From: Campylobacter lari
GTDB taxonomy: Bacteria > Campylobacterota > Campylobacteria > Campylobacterales > Campylobacteraceae
Direction of reading: 5' to 3'
DNA length: 64,000 bases
Assembly (NCBI RefSeq): GCF_001017575.1
Contig: NZ_CP011372.1
Location: forward strand, 62,001 to 126,000
Positions 8,329 to 18,182 of the stretch are shown here, piece after piece. A model generated the notes under the pieces. The model ran no database searches. It was not told the origin of the DNA and saw only the letters and a list, made by a program, of their open reading frames with translations. The position numbers and the translations under genes were made by a program. Within the stretch, counting starts at the first letter, position 1; each line of letters starts with the position of its first letter.

Positions 8329-9696
8329 ATGAGTAGTAATTTAAGTATATTTAAAGTTGGTGTTGGTCCTTCTTCTTCTCATACCTTAGGACCAATGTTA
8401 GCAGGGAATATGTTTTGTGAAAAAATCAAAGATAAAATCACGCAAATTACAAAAATTCAAATCAAGCTTTATGGCTCTTTATCACTTACTGGTAAAGGCC
8501 ATTTAAGTGATAAGGCTATTATATGGGGTTTGAGTGGCTTAAGGGCAAAAGAACTCAATGCTGCTTTGCAAGATCGTGTGTTTAATAAAATTTTACAAGA
8601 TAAAATTTTGGTTTTAAATGCTCAAAAAGAATTAAATTTTGATTATGATAAAGATTTGATTTTTGAAAAAGACTTTTTACCTTTGCATGAAAATGGGTTA
8701 AAAGTAAGTGCTTATGATGAAAACGGAGAAATCATTGCTGAAGAAATTTATTATTCAGTGGGCGGTGGTTTTGTTATGAGTCAAGCTGAGCTTCAAAAAC
8801 ATAAAGATGGGGTTTGCGAGCAAAAACATACTAAATTAGAACTTGATATTAACAACGCAAGCGATGCTTTGAGAATTTGTGAAGAAAAATCATGGGATCT
8901 AGCAAAACTTTCTTATGAATATGAGCTTCAATTTCATACAAAAGAAGAAATTAGAGCTTATTGTTTAGAAATTTGGGAAGTAATGCAAGAAGTTTATTAT
9001 AATGGTATTCATCCAAGTTCAGATTTTCTTCCAGGAAATTTGCACTTAAAGCGTCGTGCTAAAGGGCTTAATGAACGTTTGGCTATGACAAGTGATCCTT
9101 TGGGGATTATTGATTTTATTTCTTTATATGCTATTGCTATTGCAGAGGAAAATGCAAGCGGAGCTAGAGTGGTAACTGCTCCAACTAATGGAGCATGTGC
9201 TGTTGTGCCTGCTGTAATGCTTTATCTTAAAAACCATACGGTTGGTTTTAATGATGAAAAGGCTATTAATTTTTTACTAACTGCTATGTTAATAGGCTCT
9301 TTTTATAAGAAAAATGCAAGCATAAGTGGTGCTGAAGCTGGCTGTCAAGCTGAAATTGGTAGTGCAAGTTCTATGGCAGCAGGAGCGATGGCTACTGTGA
9401 TGGGTTTTGATGCAAAGATAGCTTGTAATGCTGCTGAAATTGCAATGGAGCATCATTTGGGGTTAACTTGTGATCCAGTAAGTGGTTTAGTGCAAATTCC
9501 TTGCATAGAAAGAAATGCCTTTGGAGCAATCAAAGCTATTTCAGCTGCTAGAATGGCAATGAGTAGAAAATCTACTCCAAAAGTAAGTCTTGATGAGGTT
9601 ATAAAAACCATGTATGAAACCGGCAAGGATATGAACTCAAAATACAAAGAAACTTCTTTAGGTGGCTTAGCTACCAATCTTACAAGTGTATGTTAA
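8329..9696 (+). CDS. sdaA: L-serine dehydratase (iron-sulfur type)
   Basis: Deaminates L-serine to pyruvate and ammonia, using an oxygen-sensitive [4Fe-4S] cluster. 455 residues, single-chain form with beta and alpha domains fused. Near the N-terminus VGVGPSSSHTLGPM is the family signature; the alpha part has GARVVTAPTNGACAVVPAV and GAEAGCQAEIGSASSMAA, and Cys residues at GLTCDPV and IPCIERN fit cluster ligation. It is co-transcribed with sdaC, and together they make serine a direct pyruvate source. A strong terminator overlaps its stop. Confidence 0.96.
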   Translation: MSSNLSIFKVGVGPSSSHTLGPMLAGNMFCEKIKDKITQITKIQIKLYGSLSLTGKGHLSDKAIIWGLSGLRAKELNAALQDRVFNKILQDKILVLNAQKELNFDYDKDLIFEKDFLPLHENGLKVSAYDENGEIIAEEIYYSVGGGFVMSQAELQKHKDGVCEQKHTKLELDINNASDALRICEEKSWDLAKLSYEYELQFHTKEEIRAYCLEIWEVMQEVYYNGIHPSSDFLPGNLHLKRRAKGLNERLAMTSDPLGIIDFISLYAIAIAEENASGARVVTAPTNGACAVVPAVMLYLKNHTVGFNDEKAINFLLTAMLIGSFYKKNASISGAEAGCQAEIGSASSMAAGAMATVMGFDAKIACNAAEIAMEHHLGLTCDPVSGLVQIPCIERNAFGAIKAISAARMAMSRKSTPKVSLDEVIKTMYETGKDMNSKYKETSLGGLATNLTSVC

Positions 9697-9728
9697 AACC
9701 TTAAGTTTTAGAACTTAAGGTTTTTCCT
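9695..9728 (+). terminator. Rho-independent terminator of sdaCA
   Basis: A 13-bp perfect stem (AAAACCTTAAGTT and its complement) with loop TTAG, beginning within the sdaA stop codon and running into a T5 tract. Confidence 0.9.
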
Positions 9729-9785
9729 TAAAGCTTTTAAAAGCGCATAAATGCTAAATTTTTAAAAATTTTAAGGAAAATGTAA

Positions 9786-10541
9786 ATGATAGAAATCAAA
9801 AAACCAGCAGAGATAGAAAAACTACGTAAAGCAAATGAGCTTGTAGCTAGAACGCTTGATTATCTAGAGGGTATTATAGTTCCAGGTATGAGCTTAAAAG
9901 AAATTGATATTAAAGCGGAAGAATTTATACTTGATCATGGCGCAAAACCATCTTTTAAAGGTTTGTATGGTTTTCCAGGCAGTATATGTATCTCACTTAA
10001 TCAAGCTTGCATTCATGGTGTGGGTGATGAGCGTATTTTAAAAGAAGGCGATATTTTAGGTCTTGATGTGGGTACTTGTATAGATGGATATTATGGAGAT
10101 GCAGCAAGGACTATACCTATAGGTAAAATTTCAGCTACCGATGAGGCTTTAATTGCTTGTGCTAAAGATGCTTTGTATTATGCTATAGATATTATCAAAG
10201 AGGGTATGCGCTTTAAAGAGCTTTCTTATGAGCTTGGTGAGTTTATTGCTAAAAGAGGTTTTGTGCCTTTGAAAGGTTATTGTGGTCATGGTATAGGCAA
10301 AAAGCCACACGGTGAGCCTGAAATTCCAAATTATTTAGAACCAGGTGCTAGTGCAAAAAGTGGCCCTAAAATAAAAAATGGCATGGTATTTTGCATAGAG
10401 CCTATGGTATGTCAAAAAGATGGTACACCGGTACATTTAAAAGGTAATTGGGAAGCAGGAAGCAAAGATGGTTTAAATGCAGCCCATTATGAGCATTGTG
10501 TTGCTATAATAAATGGTAAGGCAGATATTTTATCTAAGTAA
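9786..10541 (+). CDS. map: Methionine aminopeptidase type I
   Basis: Removes the N-terminal methionine from nascent proteins; a cytosolic dinuclear metallohydrolase. 251 residues. Metal ligands appear in order: Asp in LGLDVGTCIDGYYGDAART (two Asp), His in GYCGHGIG, Glu in FCIEPM and the C-terminal Glu in HYEHCVAI. In many bacteria map lies directly between secY and infA; here it lies 7.8 kb after secY and 4.2 kb before infA. It ends in a hairpin shared with the convergent chemoreceptor gene. Confidence 0.96.
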   Translation: MIEIKKPAEIEKLRKANELVARTLDYLEGIIVPGMSLKEIDIKAEEFILDHGAKPSFKGLYGFPGSICISLNQACIHGVGDERILKEGDILGLDVGTCIDGYYGDAARTIPIGKISATDEALIACAKDALYYAIDIIKEGMRFKELSYELGEFIAKRGFVPLKGYCGHGIGKKPHGEPEIPNYLEPGASAKSGPKIKNGMVFCIEPMVCQKDGTPVHLKGNWEAGSKDGLNAAHYEHCVAIINGKADILSK

Positions 10542-10562
10542 GAAAGTTTAATCTTTCTTACT
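10537..10562. terminator. Bidirectional terminator between map and docB
   Basis: A 10-bp stem AGTAAGAAAG / CTTTCTTACT with a 6-base loop. It overlaps the stop codons of both convergent genes, so it can serve both strands. Confidence 0.75.
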
Positions 10563-12360
10563 CGAATGTTTTTAGTTTTTCTGAAAGTTTAGAAGCATTT
10601 TCTAAAACATCTTGTGAAATTTGTGTTAAATCAAGGGAGTAATTTTTAACACAATTTGCAAGCTCAGTTACTTTTTCTATATTTTGTTCTAGTTCATTCA
10701 TTTTAGCTTTTGATTCATCGCTTTTTTCTTCCATGATTTTAGTAGAATGGATACTTGTTTTTAATTTTTCTATAGAAGTTCCAACCTCGCCTTGCAAGAT
10801 ATTAGCTTTATTAGAAGTATCATTCATAGACTGATGAATTCCATCCATCAAGCTTTTATTGTCATTGATTTGTTGTACTATAGTTCTTACGGTTGTTTCT
10901 ATGGCAACTAAAGATTTTGTAGTTTTATCTGCTAGATTTCTAACTTCATCTGCAACCACAGCAAAGCCACGTCCATGTTCGCCTGCGCGTGCTGCTTCAA
11001 TAGCTGCATTTAGTGCAAGTAAGTTGGTTTGATCGGCTATATCTTTTATGGTTGTAGTAACTTCTACTATGCTATCAGCACTTTGCACTAGCATATCCAT
11101 AGCACTTAAAACACTTTGTTCTTTTTCGCCACTTAATAATATAAGCTCTACTAATTCTTTAAGTGTTGTTTCAACTTCTCCCATCACTTCTTGCATATCA
11201 TACATATCTTTTATAGTGTTTTTAGCTAGGTTTTGAGTTAAATCTATATGGCTTTCTAAAACAGAACTTATCTCGTGCACATTAGAAATTTGTTCATGTT
11301 GTAAAAGCGAACTTTGCTGTAAAACTTCAGCATTTTGAGAAAGTTTTTGTGAGCTTTTGTGGCTTGAATTTGCAGTTTGTATAGCTTCTAAAACTGAATT
11401 TTGTACTATTTGTATAAAAGAGTTTATATAACCAGCGCTTGTAGCTAATTCACTTTTTTTGTCAATATCTAATCTTGCACTTAAATTTGCATGCTCACCT
11501 GCCAAATTTGCACTTAATTTTTCTAGTAAAGAAATAGGTATAATTACTTTTTTTAATGTCAGCAATATAAAAAACACCAATACAGCTAAAATAAATAAGA
11601 AAATTCCTATAGCGGTGTAAAGATTATATTTGTTGTTAAGATTAATTTCTTGGGTAATTAAATTTTTATGAGTAATGATTTCTTTTTGTAGTTCTTGGTC
11701 AAGAAAACTTTGAGAATTATCTTTTAAAACTTTTATTTGACTTAGTATCATTTTACAATGCGTGGTAAAAAGCCCAAATAAATCTTGTGGTAGTTGCGAA
11801 CCTTTTGTATTTAAATTTGCTACTAAATTTTGGAGACGATTTTGCGCTAAAGGCTCTAGTATATCCATAGTTCCTATAATGCTTAATATATCTCCTGTAT
11901 AATCTATTTGTTTGGCTTCTTGAGTATTGAGTGCTATTTGATTTGTTTGCTTGATGATTTCTTGTTGAATTTCATAAAGATAAAGTTTTGAATTTATAGC
12001 AATAGAATTAGCTGATTTAAAATGTTGTAATTGAGTGTTTTTTTTCTCAAAAATTGTTTGTATTTTTTTGATGTCTATTTTATTAGATTGTAGGATTGCT
12101 AAAGTGTTTTCAAATTCTTGCACTAAAGCAACACTAGTATCGTAATTTTGCAAGTTGAGTTTATTTTTAAAAATCTCATCTATTTTGGTATCTAGAATTT
12201 CTAATTTCTGAAATGAACCCATAATGAGTGAATTTCTTTTTGTAGTGTTATAGGTATTAAAAATAAACAAAGTCAAAGTTAAAAGTAACACCAAAACCAC
12301 TATAGATAAAGTAATAAATTGTTTTAAAAAAGAAAAAGATTTTTTATTTGAGTGGATCAT
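10558..12360 (-). CDS. docB: Methyl-accepting chemotaxis protein, DocB (Tlp10)-like
   Basis: A 600-residue chemoreceptor. An N-terminal membrane helix (about residues 13-34) is followed by a helical periplasmic sensor of roughly 210 residues, rich in Gln and Asn, then a second membrane helix near 245-270. The C-terminal cytoplasmic part has the conserved MCP hairpin tip, including [20 protein letters not shown]. Its ATG lies inside the end of the upstream cytochrome c peroxidase gene (17-base overlap), so the two are co-translated. This pairing matches Cj0019c/Cj0020c (docB/docA), chick-colonisation determinants in C. jejuni. The ligand cannot be inferred from sequence. Confidence 0.88.
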   Translation of the reverse strand: MIHSNKKSFSFLKQFITLSIVVLVLLLTLTLFIFNTYNTTKRNSLIMGSFQKLEILDTKIDEIFKNKLNLQNYDTSVALVQEFENTLAILQSNKIDIKKIQTIFEKKNTQLQHFKSANSIAINSKLYLYEIQQEIIKQTNQIALNTQEAKQIDYTGDILSIIGTMDILEPLAQNRLQNLVANLNTKGSQLPQDLFGLFTTHCKMILSQIKVLKDNSQSFLDQELQKEIITHKNLITQEINLNNKYNLYTAIGIFLFILAVLVFFILLTLKKVIIPISLLEKLSANLAGEHANLSARLDIDKKSELATSAGYINSFIQIVQNSVLEAIQTANSSHKSSQKLSQNAEVLQQSSLLQHEQISNVHEISSVLESHIDLTQNLAKNTIKDMYDMQEVMGEVETTLKELVELILLSGEKEQSVLSAMDMLVQSADSIVEVTTTIKDIADQTNLLALNAAIEAARAGEHGRGFAVVADEVRNLADKTTKSLVAIETTVRTIVQQINDNKSLMDGIHQSMNDTSNKANILQGEVGTSIEKLKTSIHSTKIMEEKSDESKAKMNELEQNIEKVTELANCVKNYSLDLTQISQDVLENASKLSEKLKTFE

Positions 12361-13270
12361 GGTATTCCCCTGTTAAAGATTTTAAAAATGCAACTATATC
12401 ATCAACTACATCTTGTTCTAAAAATTTACCAAGCTGATAATACGCCATAAATTGTACACAAGCATCAAGGGTTGGCATAGAGCCATCGTGGAAATAAGGA
12501 GCAGTTTTAGCTATATTTCTAAGGCTTGGGACTTTTACTACAAATTGATCGCGAGGATCTTGAGTGATTTCGTAGCGCCCTTTCCAGTTTGTTCCATTAT
12601 CATAAGGTACAAATACTCCCATTTTTTGATACATATTTCCACCTATATTTTGTCCTTGATGACATGCTATACAACCATTTGATAAAAAGGCATTATAACC
12701 TCTTTTTGCTTGCTCACTTATTGCATTTTTATCACCCTTTAAATAGCGATCAAAAGGCGAATTTGGAGTGAGTAAGGTTTTTTGAAACTCAGCTAAAGCA
12801 TGTGCTATATTATCAAAGGTTATTTCCCCATAAAGTCTTTTAAATTCTTTTTCATAAACTGCATTAGCTTTTACTATTTGTACCACTTCTTCGCCATCTT
12901 TTAACCCCATTTCTTTAGGATTTAATAAAGGATGTTTAGCTTGATCTTGCAAATCTTTTGCATTGCCTCTCCAAAATTGAGCCAGATTAAAAACAGCATT
13001 AAAATTTGTAGGGGTATGGAATGGCTCATCTACTATACCATTAATACCTGTTGAAAAAGTTTTATTATCTACTCCAAAATTTGCAATATCATGACAGCTG
13101 TTACAAGATATTTTTTTATCTTTTGATAAACTTGTATCCATATAAAGTTTTTTTCCTAAGATAGCTTTTTCTTTATCATAAGATATACTTTCTGGTATAG
13201 GTGTGATCATTTCAAGTGCAATAAGTGGAAGTAAAGAAAATATTAAAATAATAAAAATTTTCATAATCAT
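12344..13270 (-). CDS. docA: Periplasmic di-heme cytochrome c peroxidase, DocA-like
   Basis: Reduces H2O2 to water in the periplasm using electrons from c-type cytochromes. A short hydrophobic signal peptide ([17 protein letters not shown]) is followed by two heme-binding motifs, CNSCH near residue 57 and CIACH near residue 200, the arrangement of bacterial CcpA/MauG-type enzymes. The C-terminal [19 protein letters not shown] segment is also typical. Either of two nearby ATGs, at 13270 or 13264, could be used; the second has better spacing from AAAGGA. It is the first gene of a two-gene unit with docB. Its family is linked to colonisation as well as peroxide defence. Confidence 0.93.
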   Translation of the reverse strand: MIMKIFIILIFSLLPLIALEMITPIPESISYDKEKAILGKKLYMDTSLSKDKKISCNSCHDIANFGVDNKTFSTGINGIVDEPFHTPTNFNAVFNLAQFWRGNAKDLQDQAKHPLLNPKEMGLKDGEEVVQIVKANAVYEKEFKRLYGEITFDNIAHALAEFQKTLLTPNSPFDRYLKGDKNAISEQAKRGYNAFLSNGCIACHQGQNIGGNMYQKMGVFVPYDNGTNWKGRYEITQDPRDQFVVKVPSLRNIAKTAPYFHDGSMPTLDACVQFMAYYQLGKFLEQDVVDDIVAFLKSLTGEYHDPLK

Positions 13271-13321
13271 TTTCCTTTATTTTTATAAATTTTTATTTAA
13301 TAATTTTTCTTAATTATAACA

Positions 13322-14611
13322 TTAAAATCTTAATCTCTTATAAGTAAATACAGTAGCTAACAGCGTTATTAGTGAAAGAAATAGAATATAAATAAAAATT
13401 CCATATACAAAAGGATTTTCAGGTTTTATGGCTAAAGAGTGTAATGCAAATACAAGTTGAGGTGTAAAGCCGCCTGCTATGGCATAAGCTATATTATAAG
13501 AAAAAGAAATCCCACTAAAACGAATGTTTGGTTTAAAAATTTTACACATTAAAATAGGCGCTAGAGCGTTAATTCCGCCAAAAAAACATGCAATAAAATA
13601 AAAATATATACTTAAATGCAAAATTTGCGCATAGAAAAAATAAAAATAAAAGAAACAAGAAAAGCTAAAGCCTATTATAAATACTAAACTAGTCATTAAA
13701 AACCCAAATTTATCCACCCAAATTCCAGCAAGCAAGGTTCCACAAGATAAAATCACTATTGCAATCATTTGTATTAAAATAGCGTCTGTTTTATCAAGAA
13801 CTAAAACTTCAGGTATAAAATTTGGCATAAGTAAAATAAGTATAATCACACAAGCTGTAAGCATCCATGTTAAAAGCATAGAAGCGATGATATCTAAAAA
13901 AATATTTTTTTCTTTAAAAAGAGCTTTTAAAGGAAATTTTTCTAAATCATTTTCTTGGTGCATTTTTTGAAAAACAGGTGTTTCTTCTAGAAATTTTCTA
14001 AGATAGATAGAAATAATACCAAAAATACCACCTATGGCAAATGGAATACGCCAAGCATAATCATAAATTGATTCTTGATCAAAACAATGATTAATTACTA
14101 GTGCAACAAAACATCCTAAAAGAATACCAAAAGCCATAGAAGCATTAATAGCGCTAATATAAAAACTATCTTTTCCATCGGGTGCGTGTTCTTTTACAAA
14201 AACCCAAGCACCAGGTAATTCTCCGCCTATGGCTATACCTTGAGCTATTCTAACAAGTAGTAAAAAAATAGGAGCTAAATAACCTATACTTTCAAAAGTA
14301 GGTATAAAAGCTAAAGAAAAAGTTGGAAGCACCATGAGTAATATACTTAGCATAAACATTTTCTTACGACCCAATTTATCACCAAAATGAGCCATAACTA
14401 TGCCACCAAGTGGTCTAGCTAAATATCCTGCCGCAAAAGCTCCATAAGTATTTAAAAGTTTCCAAAAATCACTTAAATCACTTGGAAAAAAATTTCTTGA
14501 AATATAATTAGCAAAAAAGACAAAAATCACAAAGTCATAAAATTCTAAGGCCCCACCTAAAGAAGATAAGGAAAGTGTTTTATAATCACTTCTTTTTAAA
14601 CTTTTTGGCAT
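13322..14611 (-). CDS. MFS transporter, metabolite:H+ symporter (ProP-like) family
   Basis: 429 residues, 12 predicted membrane segments. The LSSLGGALEFYDFVIFVFFA start, RPLGGIVMAHFGDKLGRKKMF loop and AIGGELPGAWVFVKEHAP segment identify the metabolite:H+ symporter branch (relatives of ProP, KgtP and ShiA). It is a close paralogue of the gene at 61433-62743. The substrate is unknown; organic acids or osmolytes are possible. It lies 51 bases upstream of docA on the same strand and runs divergently from infA. Confidence 0.88.
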   Translation of the reverse strand: MPKSLKRSDYKTLSLSSLGGALEFYDFVIFVFFANYISRNFFPSDLSDFWKLLNTYGAFAAGYLARPLGGIVMAHFGDKLGRKKMFMLSILLMVLPTFSLAFIPTFESIGYLAPIFLLLVRIAQGIAIGGELPGAWVFVKEHAPDGKDSFYISAINASMAFGILLGCFVALVINHCFDQESIYDYAWRIPFAIGGIFGIISIYLRKFLEETPVFQKMHQENDLEKFPLKALFKEKNIFLDIIASMLLTWMLTACVIILILLMPNFIPEVLVLDKTDAILIQMIAIVILSCGTLLAGIWVDKFGFLMTSLVFIIGFSFSCFFYFYFFYAQILHLSIYFYFIACFFGGINALAPILMCKIFKPNIRFSGISFSYNIAYAIAGGFTPQLVFALHSLAIKPENPFVYGIFIYILFLSLITLLATVFTYKRLRF

Positions 14612-14746
14612 CTAAATACTTTCTTTTTTGTAGTAATTTTATAATTATAGTAAAAAAATATCATAGTTTGTTAAAAAATATTAAAAATTTAAAAAGAAAA
14701 ATTATGTTAAAATAATAGTTTTGTATTTTATAGAAAGGAGAAAACA

Positions 14747-14965
14747 TTGGCAAAAGATGATATTATCGAAATTGATGGTAATGTAATCGAAGCTTTACCT
14801 AATGCAACTTTTAAAGTTGAATTAGATAATAAACATGTGATACTTTGTCATATTGCAGGTAAAATGCGTATGCATTATATCAGGATTATGCCTGGCGATA
14901 GAGTTAAAGTAGAGCTAACGCCTTATAGTCTTGATAAGGGTCGTATTACATTTAGATACAAATAA
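14747..14965 (+). CDS. infA: Translation initiation factor IF-1
   Basis: 72 residues forming a single S1/OB fold: [24 protein letters not shown], then [28 protein letters not shown], ending in the GRITFRYK typical of IF-1. It binds the 30S A site during initiation. The start codon is TTG at 14747, with a strong AAGGAG at 14736-14741; no in-frame ATG or GTG preserves the conserved N-terminus. It opens the alpha operon. A 174-base gap with an internal promoter and hairpin separates it from rpmJ. Confidence 0.96.
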   Translation: MAKDDIIEIDGNVIEALPNATFKVELDNKHVILCHIAGKMRMHYIRIMPGDRVKVELTPYSLDKGRITFRYK

Positions 14966-14994
14966 GTCTAAGTTGTTTAAAAGCAAAAGTAAAG

Positions 14995-15000
14995 TATAAT
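14995..15000 (+). promoter_or_regulatory. -10 element upstream of rpmJ
   Basis: Consensus TATAAT in the sequence AAAGTATAATTAGC, 140 bases before rpmJ. It would give a transcript with an untranslated leader of roughly 130 bases ahead of rpmJ-rpsM-rpsK-rpsD-rpoA-rplQ. Confidence 0.6.
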
Positions 15001-15041
15001 TAGCACTTTTGCAGAAATTGCAATAAAACTGTATGAAGAAG

Positions 15042-15073
15042 TATTTTCAAAATCACCACTTATTTTGAAAATA
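15042..15073 (+). promoter_or_regulatory. Leader hairpin upstream of rpmJ
   Basis: A 12-bp perfect inverted repeat TATTTTCAAAAT / ATTTTGAAAATA with an 8-base loop, inside the untranslated leader between infA and rpmJ. There is no T tract after it, so attenuation or protein binding is more likely than simple termination. It is a candidate site for ribosomal-protein feedback; in other bacteria S4 represses the alpha operon, but no specific target structure was recognised here. Confidence 0.5.
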
Positions 15074-15139
15074 GTTGGTTGCTCTAAAAACCTGGTGCAG
15101 TTGTAAAAAAAGTGGAATTTACAATAACAGGAGTAAAGC

Positions 15140-15253
15140 ATGAAAGTTAGACCATCTGTTAAAAAGATGTGTGACAAATGCAAAGTAGTTCGTCGTAAAG
15201 GCGTAGTTCGCATTATTTGCGAAAATCCAAAACACAAACAAAGACAAGGATAA
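15140..15253 (+). CDS. rpmJ: 50S ribosomal protein L36
   Basis: 37 residues beginning [17 protein letters not shown] and ending PKHKQRQG, the canonical zinc-binding C+ form of L36 with the CxxC, Cys and His ligands all present (Cys11, Cys14, Cys27, His32). AGGAG lies 9 bases before ATG 15140. It is followed by rpsM after 3 bases. It is short enough to be missed by length-filtered gene finding. Confidence 0.97.
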
Positions 15254-15256
15254 TTT

Positions 15257-15622
15257 ATGGCTCGTATTGCAGGTGTGGATTTACCAAAGAAAAAAAGAAT
15301 TGAATATGGCTTGACTTATATTTATGGTATAGGTTTGCATACTTCAAGAAAAATCTTAGATAAAACAGGAATTTCTTATGATAAAAGAGTTCATGAGCTA
15401 AGTGAAGATGAAGCAGCGGCTATCCGTAAAGAAATTCAAGAAAACTACATGGTTGAGGGTGATCTTAGAAAACAAGTTGCTATGGATATCAAAGCATTGA
15501 TGGATTTAGGAAGCTTTAGAGGCTTAAGACATAGAAAAGGCTTACCAGTTCGTGGTCAAAAAACAAAAACAAATGCCAGAACTAGAAAAGGTAAGAGAAA
15601 AACCGTTGGTGCAAAATCATAA
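15257..15622 (+). CDS. rpsM: 30S ribosomal protein S13
   Basis: 121 residues starting [20 protein letters not shown], with the [21 protein letters not shown]-terminal tail that contacts the P-site tRNA. It sits in the head of the 30S subunit, bridging to the 50S. The spacing of 3 bases to rpmJ and 9 to rpsK shows one operon. Confidence 0.98.
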   Translation: MARIAGVDLPKKKRIEYGLTYIYGIGLHTSRKILDKTGISYDKRVHELSEDEAAAIRKEIQENYMVEGDLRKQVAMDIKALMDLGSFRGLRHRKGLPVRGQKTKTNARTRKGKRKTVGAKS

Positions 15623-15631
15623 GGATAGAAA

Positions 15632-16024
15632 ATGGCAAAAAGAAAAGTAGTTAAGAAAAAAGTAGTTAAAAAAAATATAGCTAAAGGTATAGTTTATATC
15701 AGTGCAACATTTAATAATACTATGGTTACTGTAACTGATGAAATGGGAAATGCTATCGCTTGGAGTAGTGCAGGTGGTTTAGGATTTAAAGGTTCTAAAA
15801 AATCAACTCCTTATGCAGCACAACAAGCAGTAGAAGATGCTTTAAATAAAGCAAAAGAACATGGTATTAAAGAAGTAGGTATTAAAGTACAAGGACCAGG
15901 AAGTGGTCGTGAGACAGCGGTTAAGAGTGTAGGTGCTATGGAAGGTATTAAAGTAACTTTCTTAAAAGATATTACCCCATTAGCTCATAATGGTTGTAGA
16001 CCACCAAAACGTCGTCGTGTCTAA
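15632..16024 (+). CDS. rpsK: 30S ribosomal protein S11
   Basis: 130 residues. The N-terminus carries an unusually Lys/Val-rich tract ([18 protein letters not shown]), followed by the standard S11 core with [20 protein letters not shown] and the [13 protein letters not shown]-like end ([14 protein letters not shown]). S11 forms part of the platform near the mRNA exit. It lies between rpsM and rpsD in the conserved alpha operon order. Confidence 0.98.
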   Translation: MAKRKVVKKKVVKKNIAKGIVYISATFNNTMVTVTDEMGNAIAWSSAGGLGFKGSKKSTPYAAQQAVEDALNKAKEHGIKEVGIKVQGPGSGRETAVKSVGAMEGIKVTFLKDITPLAHNGCRPPKRRRV

Positions 16025-16054
16025 GAATAAGATATAAGATTTAGGAGAATTATA

Positions 16055-16681
16055 ATGGCAAGATATAGAGGACCAGTAGAGAAATTAGAAAGACGACTTG
16101 GCGTAAGCTTGGCAATGAAAGGCGAAAGAAGATTAGCAGGTAAAAGTGCTTTAGATAAACGCCCTTACGCACCAGGTCAGCATGGACAAAGAAAAGCTAA
16201 AATCAGCGAATACGGACTTCAATTAAGAGAAAAACAAAAAGCTAAATTTATGTATGGAGTTAGCGAAAAACAATTTAGAAGATTATTTAGTGAAGCTGCT
16301 AGAAAAGATGGCAACACCGGTGCGCTTTTAATTCAGCTTTTAGAACAAAGACTTGATAATGTTGTTTATAGAATGGGTTTTGCTACAACACGTCGTTTTG
16401 CTAGACAACTTGTAACTCATGGACACATTTTAGTAAATGGTAAAAGAGTGGATATTCCTAGTTATAGAGTAGAAGCAGGTCAAAAAATTGAAGTGATTGA
16501 AAAAAGCAAAAACAATCCTCAAATTTCAAGAGCGATCGAACTTACTGCTCAAACTGGTATAGTTGCTTGGGTTGATGTAGAAAAAGATAAAAGATTTGGA
16601 ATTTTTACAAGAAAACCTGAAAGAGAAGAAGTTATCATTCCAGTTGAGGAAAGATATATCGTTGAGTTGTACTCTAAATAA
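16055..16681 (+). CDS. rpsD: 30S ribosomal protein S4
   Basis: 208 residues. [18 protein letters not shown] opens the protein, and the S4 RNA-binding domain is visible at [38 protein letters not shown]. It is one of the first proteins to bind 16S rRNA and in many bacteria represses its own operon. AGGAG lies 9 bases before ATG 16055. It is followed 14 bases later by rpoA. Confidence 0.98.
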   Translation: MARYRGPVEKLERRLGVSLAMKGERRLAGKSALDKRPYAPGQHGQRKAKISEYGLQLREKQKAKFMYGVSEKQFRRLFSEAARKDGNTGALLIQLLEQRLDNVVYRMGFATTRRFARQLVTHGHILVNGKRVDIPSYRVEAGQKIEVIEKSKNNPQISRAIELTAQTGIVAWVDVEKDKRFGIFTRKPEREEVIIPVEERYIVELYSK

Positions 16682-16695
16682 TAAAGGTTTTTGAT

Positions 16696-17709
16696 ATGAG
16701 ACATATTACAACTTCTGCTTATACACCAACAGAGTTTAGTATTGAAAATATCAGTGATACAGTAGCAAAAGTAAGTGCATGGCCTTTTGAAATCGGCTAT
16801 GCTATTACTTTGGCGCATCCTTTGCGTCGTTTGCTTTATTCAAGCACAGTAGGTTTTGCTCCAACAGGAGTTAAAATCAAAGGCGTAGCACATGAATTTG
16901 ATAGTATGCGCGGTATGCTTGAAGATGTAGCATTGTTTATTATCAATCTAAAAAAATTAAGATTTAAACTAAAAACAGATTCTGAAAAAGAAATCGTAAC
17001 CTTTAGTTTTAAAGGACCAAAAGAAATTTGCGGAAAAGACTTAGACAATGAAGTTGTTGAAGTTGTGAATGCAGATAGCTATCTTGCAACGATTAATGAA
17101 GATGCGGATTTAGAATTTACTTTAATCATTGAAAAAGGTATAGGTTATGTGCCTTCTGAAGAAATCCAAAATTTCTTAGATCCTGAATTTATAGCACTTG
17201 ATGCATTCTTTACTCCGGTAAAACATGCAGTTTATGATATAGAAAAAGTGCTTTTTGAAGATAATCCAGATTATGAAAAAGTTGTTTTTACAATCACAAC
17301 TGATGGTCAAATTTCACCAAGCGATGCTTTTAAAAATGCTTTAGAAGCAATGTATAAACAATTATCAGTGTTTGATAAAATCACTAATGCACAAAGCGTT
17401 GTAAGAAGTCAAACACCAAATAATGAAGTAGAACATGTAAAATTACTTCAAAATATAACTGAGTTAAATTTAAGTGCAAGAAGCTTTAACTGCCTAGAAA
17501 AAGCAAATGTGGTTTATATCGGTGAGCTTGCTTTAATGAGTGTTAGCGAACTTGCAGATTTAAAAAATCTTGGTAAAAAATCTTTAGATGAGATTAAAAG
17601 CGTAATGGAATCTATAGGTTTCCCTATAGGAAATTCAAAACTCAGTGATAGTGCAAAAGAAACGCTAAAGAAAAAAATTACAGAATTAAAAGCACAAAAT
17701 GAAGGATAA
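16696..17709 (+). CDS. rpoA: RNA polymerase alpha subunit
   Basis: 337 residues. The N-terminal domain has [30 protein letters not shown] for assembly with beta and beta'. The C-terminal domain has [37 protein letters not shown], the HhH fold that contacts UP elements and activators. It is the scaffold of RNA polymerase. It lies between rpsD and rplQ, as in most bacteria. Confidence 0.98.
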   Translation: MRHITTSAYTPTEFSIENISDTVAKVSAWPFEIGYAITLAHPLRRLLYSSTVGFAPTGVKIKGVAHEFDSMRGMLEDVALFIINLKKLRFKLKTDSEKEIVTFSFKGPKEICGKDLDNEVVEVVNADSYLATINEDADLEFTLIIEKGIGYVPSEEIQNFLDPEFIALDAFFTPVKHAVYDIEKVLFEDNPDYEKVVFTITTDGQISPSDAFKNALEAMYKQLSVFDKITNAQSVVRSQTPNNEVEHVKLLQNITELNLSARSFNCLEKANVVYIGELALMSVSELADLKNLGKKSLDEIKSVMESIGFPIGNSKLSDSAKETLKKKITELKAQNEG

Positions 17710-17712
17710 TCA

Positions 17713-18066
17713 ATGAGACATAGACATGGATATAGAAAGTTAGGTCGCACTTCTACTCATCGTGCAGCCTTATTAAAAAACCTTACCATTGCTATTATTA
17801 AAGCAGGTAAAATAGAAACAACATTACCTAAAGCAAAAGAATTAAGAGGTTATGTTGAAAGATTGATCACTCGTGCAAGAAAAGGTGATTTCAATGCTCA
17901 CAGAGCAGTTTTTGCTAGCTTGCAAGATAAAGAAGCTACAAATAAACTTGTAACAGAAATTGCACCTAAATTCGCAGATAGAAACGGTGGTTATACAAGA
18001 ATTATTAAAACAAGAATTCGCCGTGGCGATGCTGCAGAAATGGCTTTTATCGAATTCGTAGCTTAA
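17713..18066 (+). CDS. rplQ: 50S ribosomal protein L17
   Basis: 117 residues beginning [24 protein letters not shown], the invariant L17 start, and ending in [12 protein letters not shown]. It is a 50S subunit protein near the exit tunnel. It lies 3 bases after rpoA and is the last gene of the alpha operon; a strong terminator follows immediately. Confidence 0.98.
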   Translation: MRHRHGYRKLGRTSTHRAALLKNLTIAIIKAGKIETTLPKAKELRGYVERLITRARKGDFNAHRAVFASLQDKEATNKLVTEIAPKFADRNGGYTRIIKTRIRRGDAAEMAFIEFVA

Positions 18067-18092
18067 TTTTTAGCCTTTTTAAAGGCTAAAAA
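18067..18092 (+). terminator. Terminator of the alpha ribosomal operon
   Basis: A 12-bp inverted repeat TTTTTAGCCTTT / AAAGGCTAAAAA almost without a loop, directly after the rplQ stop. It isolates the ribosomal operon from the histidine operon, which begins 90 bases further on. Confidence 0.75.
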
Positions 18093-18182
18093 CTTCTTAT
18101 TTTTATTTATTTACTTACTATTTTTTGTATTTTTATCCATTTTTTGCTACTATTAATCTTTTAACTACAAAAAAGGAAAAAA

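Noticed and set aside
14977-15237. A minus-strand 86-codon frame across the infA-rpmJ gap
   Set aside because: It is antisense to rpmJ and the leader hairpin; rpmJ itself is certain and explains the region.
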